Positions 63,646 to 64,000 of a stretch of 64,000 bases of DNA are shown one piece after another. Origin of the DNA: Eutreptiella sp. 'Long Island Sound 2002' (taxonomy: Eukaryota > Euglenozoa > Euglenophyceae > Eutreptiales > Eutreptiaceae). A program made the position numbers and the translations under genes. How positions within the stretch are numbered: the stretch's first letter is position 1; every line of letters starts with the position of its first letter. The DNA lies in assembly GCA_964036045.1 (NCBI GenBank), contig OZ038381.1:148127596-148191595 (forward strand), read 5' to 3'. The notes under the pieces were generated by a model. That model saw only the letters and a list, made by a program, of their open reading frames with translations, searched no databases and had not been told where the DNA came from.

Positions 63646-64000
63646 GCCCCCGCACCGAGACGGATGACACTGCGACACTCCGCATAATGTGAGGAACCCG
63701 AGAGGCCGCAAAACGGCACGAAGACAGCACATCATTCGTTGCCACATGACAACATCATTCCTTACCCCTAGTTGCAAGCCAACAAGGCAGCATCTGTGCC
63801 CATCGAAGACCGGGCAGCGGGAGGAAGTACCACCCGAACACAACACACTAGCAGGCTCGCTGAAGTGTGTCCAATCTAGGCCAGGGCAAGTACCAAACGA
63901 ACGTGATGCCCTGGCGGAGAGGCTGAAGCAGCTCCAATCATATCCAACGAGGGTGGGCACCTACCAAGGGAAGATGAGGAGCATGGCCGTGCAAGTCAAC
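63646..64000 (+). other. Window edge, possible continuation of the zinc-finger gene
   Basis: The last 120 bp read NERDALAERLKQLQSYPTRV in one plus-strand frame, open to the end of the window. It is one or two frame changes away from the zinc-finger frame. Confidence 0.3.

Overview
The window looks like nuclear DNA from a repeat-rich eukaryote. A microalga or other protist would fit, but no gene here lets me name it. The evidence is GT...AG introns, a tRNA-headed SINE-like repeat, non-LTR retrotransposons with endonuclease, reverse transcriptase and RNase H domains, DNA elements with terminal inverted repeats, and several satellites. There are no operons, ribosome binding sites, rRNA genes or CRISPR arrays. 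I see no clear host housekeeping gene. Nearly everything that reads as protein belongs to mobile elements in various states of decay. Frames often switch at long G/C homopolymers, so some 'pseudogenes' may be intact genes with homopolymer-length errors.

Layout. 0-2 kb: a minus-strand transposase-like gene with short introns. 2-5.8 kb: a minus-strand multi-exon gene with a possible HxD...H oxygenase-like part and a coiled-coil 3' exon; its intron and flanks carry TTCGTACGAA palindromes. 5.9-9.5 kb: tandem repeats, a 5'-truncated LINE tail and a roughly 42-bp minisatellite split by a 1-kb insertion. 10.1-56.7 kb: what I read as one LINE of about 12 kb, broken into four pieces (10.14-14.1, 22.97-25.43, 26.51-28.37, 52.84-56.66 kb) by three insertions. 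56.85-58.3 kb: a roughly 208-bp satellite. 58.3-64 kb: a second, different LINE family.

The three insertions in the LINE are: (a) 14,106-22,967, an element with long terminal inverted repeats beginning CCCTTGG/ATACACG, whose right arm was itself hit by a 3.6-kb element with a 9-bp target duplication (Mutator-like by structure); (b) 25,428-26,508, about 1.1 kb with inverted G/C-rich arms; (c) 28,369-52,839, about 24.5 kb, flanked by TGG and splitting the RNase H domain. The large insertion contains two diverged members of the multi-exon transposase family also seen at 15-17.6 kb, a tRNA-derived SINE, several satellites, degenerate TTAGGG-like tracts and an uninterrupted 302-codon reading frame.

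The most striking pattern is that each multi-exon element carries its own short palindromic motif, confined to introns and flanks: TTCGTACGAA at 2-5.8 kb, CTAGAAC/GTTCTAG at 14-18 and 34-36 kb, GGCCGAAATTTCGGCC at 19-22 kb, and TTCATAA/TTATGAA at 29.5-33 kb. Two related genes share an intron position but fill that intron with different palindromes.
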